Of a DNA stretch of 64,000 nt, positions 62,574-64,000 are shown piece after piece; the stretch's first letter is position 1, and every line of letters begins with the position of its first letter. The stretch comes from Uloborus plumipes (taxonomy: Eukaryota; Arthropoda; Arachnida; Araneae; Uloboridae): positions 60,392 through 124,391 of the forward strand of contig JAXGGA010002359.1 of the NCBI GenBank assembly GCA_038373865.1, read 5' to 3'. The notes beneath the pieces were generated by a model. That model did no database searches, was not told the origin of the DNA, and was given only the letters and a program-made list of their open reading frames with translations. Position numbers and translations under genes: made by a program.

Positions 62574-63360
62574 CTAGGAACTGGGACATTGGTACATTGC
62601 GTGCGTATTCACCTTGTTTTCGCGTTTTAATATTGAAAAAGTTTTTCGAGGATTAAGCCTCGAAAAGTAATTAAATACAAGGGTGAATGTTTTAAGTCTC
62701 TTCGATCGATTAAAGGGCGATACGAAAAACAGTAAACTTTTTAAAATCTATAATACAAATTTTTAGTTTCTCTTCTGTAGTTTCGGAAATAATTCGTCCG
62801 ATGTGCGCGTTTAAAAAAGGTAGAAAGCGGTAAATTTTCAAAATTGAATTTATTATGAAATGAATATAATTTACTGTGCTTGTAAGGTTTTTCCTCATTT
62901 GTGTTTAATATTCTTAGTTTAAACTTTAAAAAACAATAATAAAATTATATTTCAAACTCGGCTTAAAGTAAATGGAAGAGATAAGATAGATTAAGGAGTA
63001 ACTAAAAACTTATTTGCACTTCGCGATGCCCAGTTGAATATATAACACTGCCACTGTTTTTTTTGAATAGAGGTTTTTACATTGAGTAACTGTTACTCTA
63101 ACCAATAATTTTAACAAGCCTTGTTTTTGAAAACTTCAGTAGAATCTCATTAACCCGGACTAATAGTGAATCCAAAAAAAACCTATACATTTAACCAATG
63201 TACATACATAGGCAGAATACAGTAAAAATTAGTTTGAACGTAAGATAGTAAAATATAAAATTGAAAAAGAAAATTGCAAAAATAATTATAAAAAAAATAC
63301 GGCCTTAAAAAATACTTTATTGCGGTGACGCGCCTTTTATTTATACAGTATGTGATAGAA

Positions 63361-63389
63361 TGCTAATGAGAAACGTGCCTCGTCGTGAT
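63361..63389 (+). repeat. 29-bp direct repeat, copy 1
   Basis: Identical to 63802-63830; the repeat starts TGCTAATGAGAAACG and ends TCGTCGTGAT. Confidence 0.9.
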
Positions 63390-63639
63390 GAGGACCAGAC
63401 CGTGATGACTTCCAGTTGAGGACTAGTTAGGACTTTGAACGTTCATAGTTATAACAGTTCCAGTTCCGGTTTGAGATGTTCCATTGAGAAGAATGTTTGT
63501 TTCAAGATTGTTCGAGTTAATATTGTTAAAAGGATATTTTTATATGTTAAATTGTTTGTAAGACCACATACCGGTAAAATTTTTCTTAAAAATATATTAG
63601 GTATCTTTAGTTTAAACTATTTCGTATTAGAACGTTTTT

Positions 63640-64000
63640 CATGTTAAAGTTTAATGAAGTGCTAAGTGGGGGGGCAATGATAGAATTAGCGCTACTATCA
63701 CCTGCTTACTTACCCCTTCATTGCTTTTCCTCCATCTAATAGAAGCTTAGATGCACGTAATTAGATTGCCTGCTTTTGCCCGCTAGAGGGCGTTGCTGAT
63801 ATGCTAATGAGAAACGTGCCTCGTCGTGATTGGCTGCTGCCTTCGGCACGTGTATGGGCGGGGCATCACTTGTGCATCGTTATGCAAATTACGTTACTAT
63901 ATAAGCGTGAGCTTTACTAGGAGACTTCACTTGAATTATCACTTTACTTACTTGCAACCTTGGTTGTTTGTTTCTGTCTAGTAGCGGGTCGCTACTTAGG
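63640..64000 (+). promoter_or_regulatory. Promoter- or LTR-like sequence at window edge
   Basis: In order: GATTGGCT (inverted CCAAT), GGGCGGGGC (GC box), ATGCAAAT (octamer) and CTATATAAGCG (TATA box, near 63898), then a GC-richer leader. An LTR beginning TGTTAAAG near 63643 is possible, but its partner would lie outside the window. A host promoter is the alternative. Confidence 0.5.
63802..63830 (+). repeat. 29-bp direct repeat, copy 2 (in promoter-like sequence)
   Basis: Identical to 63361-63389. It lies immediately upstream of a CCAAT-like box (ATTGGCTGC on this strand) and a GC box. Confidence 0.9.

Noticed and set aside
63640..64000. Complete LTR retrotransposon
   Set aside because: Only one promoter-like block is visible. 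No second LTR, primer-binding site or gag/pol frame lies in the window.

Overview
This is a eukaryotic nuclear window, AT-rich, with large introns and a very heavy load of DNA transposons, Helitrons, SINEs and a Penelope-like retroelement. Protein similarity, intron size and repeat types point to an arthropod, most likely an arachnid such as a spider. That placement is an inference.

Three protein-coding genes can be supported. (1) 16967-32316 (+) holds the last five coding exons of the DEAD-box mRNA-export helicase UAP56/DDX39B. Its upstream exons are not visible, so 1-16966 is read as intron. (2) 35408-51350 (-) is a complete seven-exon LACTB2-type metallo-beta-lactamase endoribonuclease of 289 aa; every exon phase closes. 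(3) 51941-53113 (+) is an intronless 390-aa TFIIH subunit p44 (GTF2H2/SSL1). LACTB2 and GTF2H2 are divergent, with 590 bp between their start codons, probably a shared promoter. UAP56 and LACTB2 converge on 32.3-35.4 kb.

Layout. 0-5 kb: a Helitron, a hAT element with a fold-back insert, and nested pogo/Tigger-like elements. 5-15.4 kb: T-rich intron with almost nothing recognisable. 15.7-16.8 kb: a decayed Tc1-like element. 18.4-29.2 kb: the 11.4-kb UAP56 intron, largely one hAT-like element with a hATC relic, split by a Helitron and two CAGGG-ended elements that are themselves hosts to further insertions. 32.7-35.4 kb: intergenic, with a Tigger-like element and a hAT MITE. 35-51 kb: LACTB2 introns with a ~147-bp satellite, a 189-bp perfect tandem duplication, several TIR elements with clear target duplications, and an inverted Penelope-like dimer. 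53-64 kb: no host gene recognised; a Helitron end with 54-bp and 72-bp minisatellites, a Harbinger-like MITE, SINEs (one with a hAT MITE inside), a 4.9-kb candidate Harbinger-like element, a fold-back repeat at 62.3 kb, and a promoter- or LTR-like sequence at the right edge.

No true tRNA, rRNA or CRISPR was found. Transposon boundaries rest on terminal inverted repeats and target-site duplications read directly from the sequence. Superfamily names are inferences from TSD length and terminal bases.
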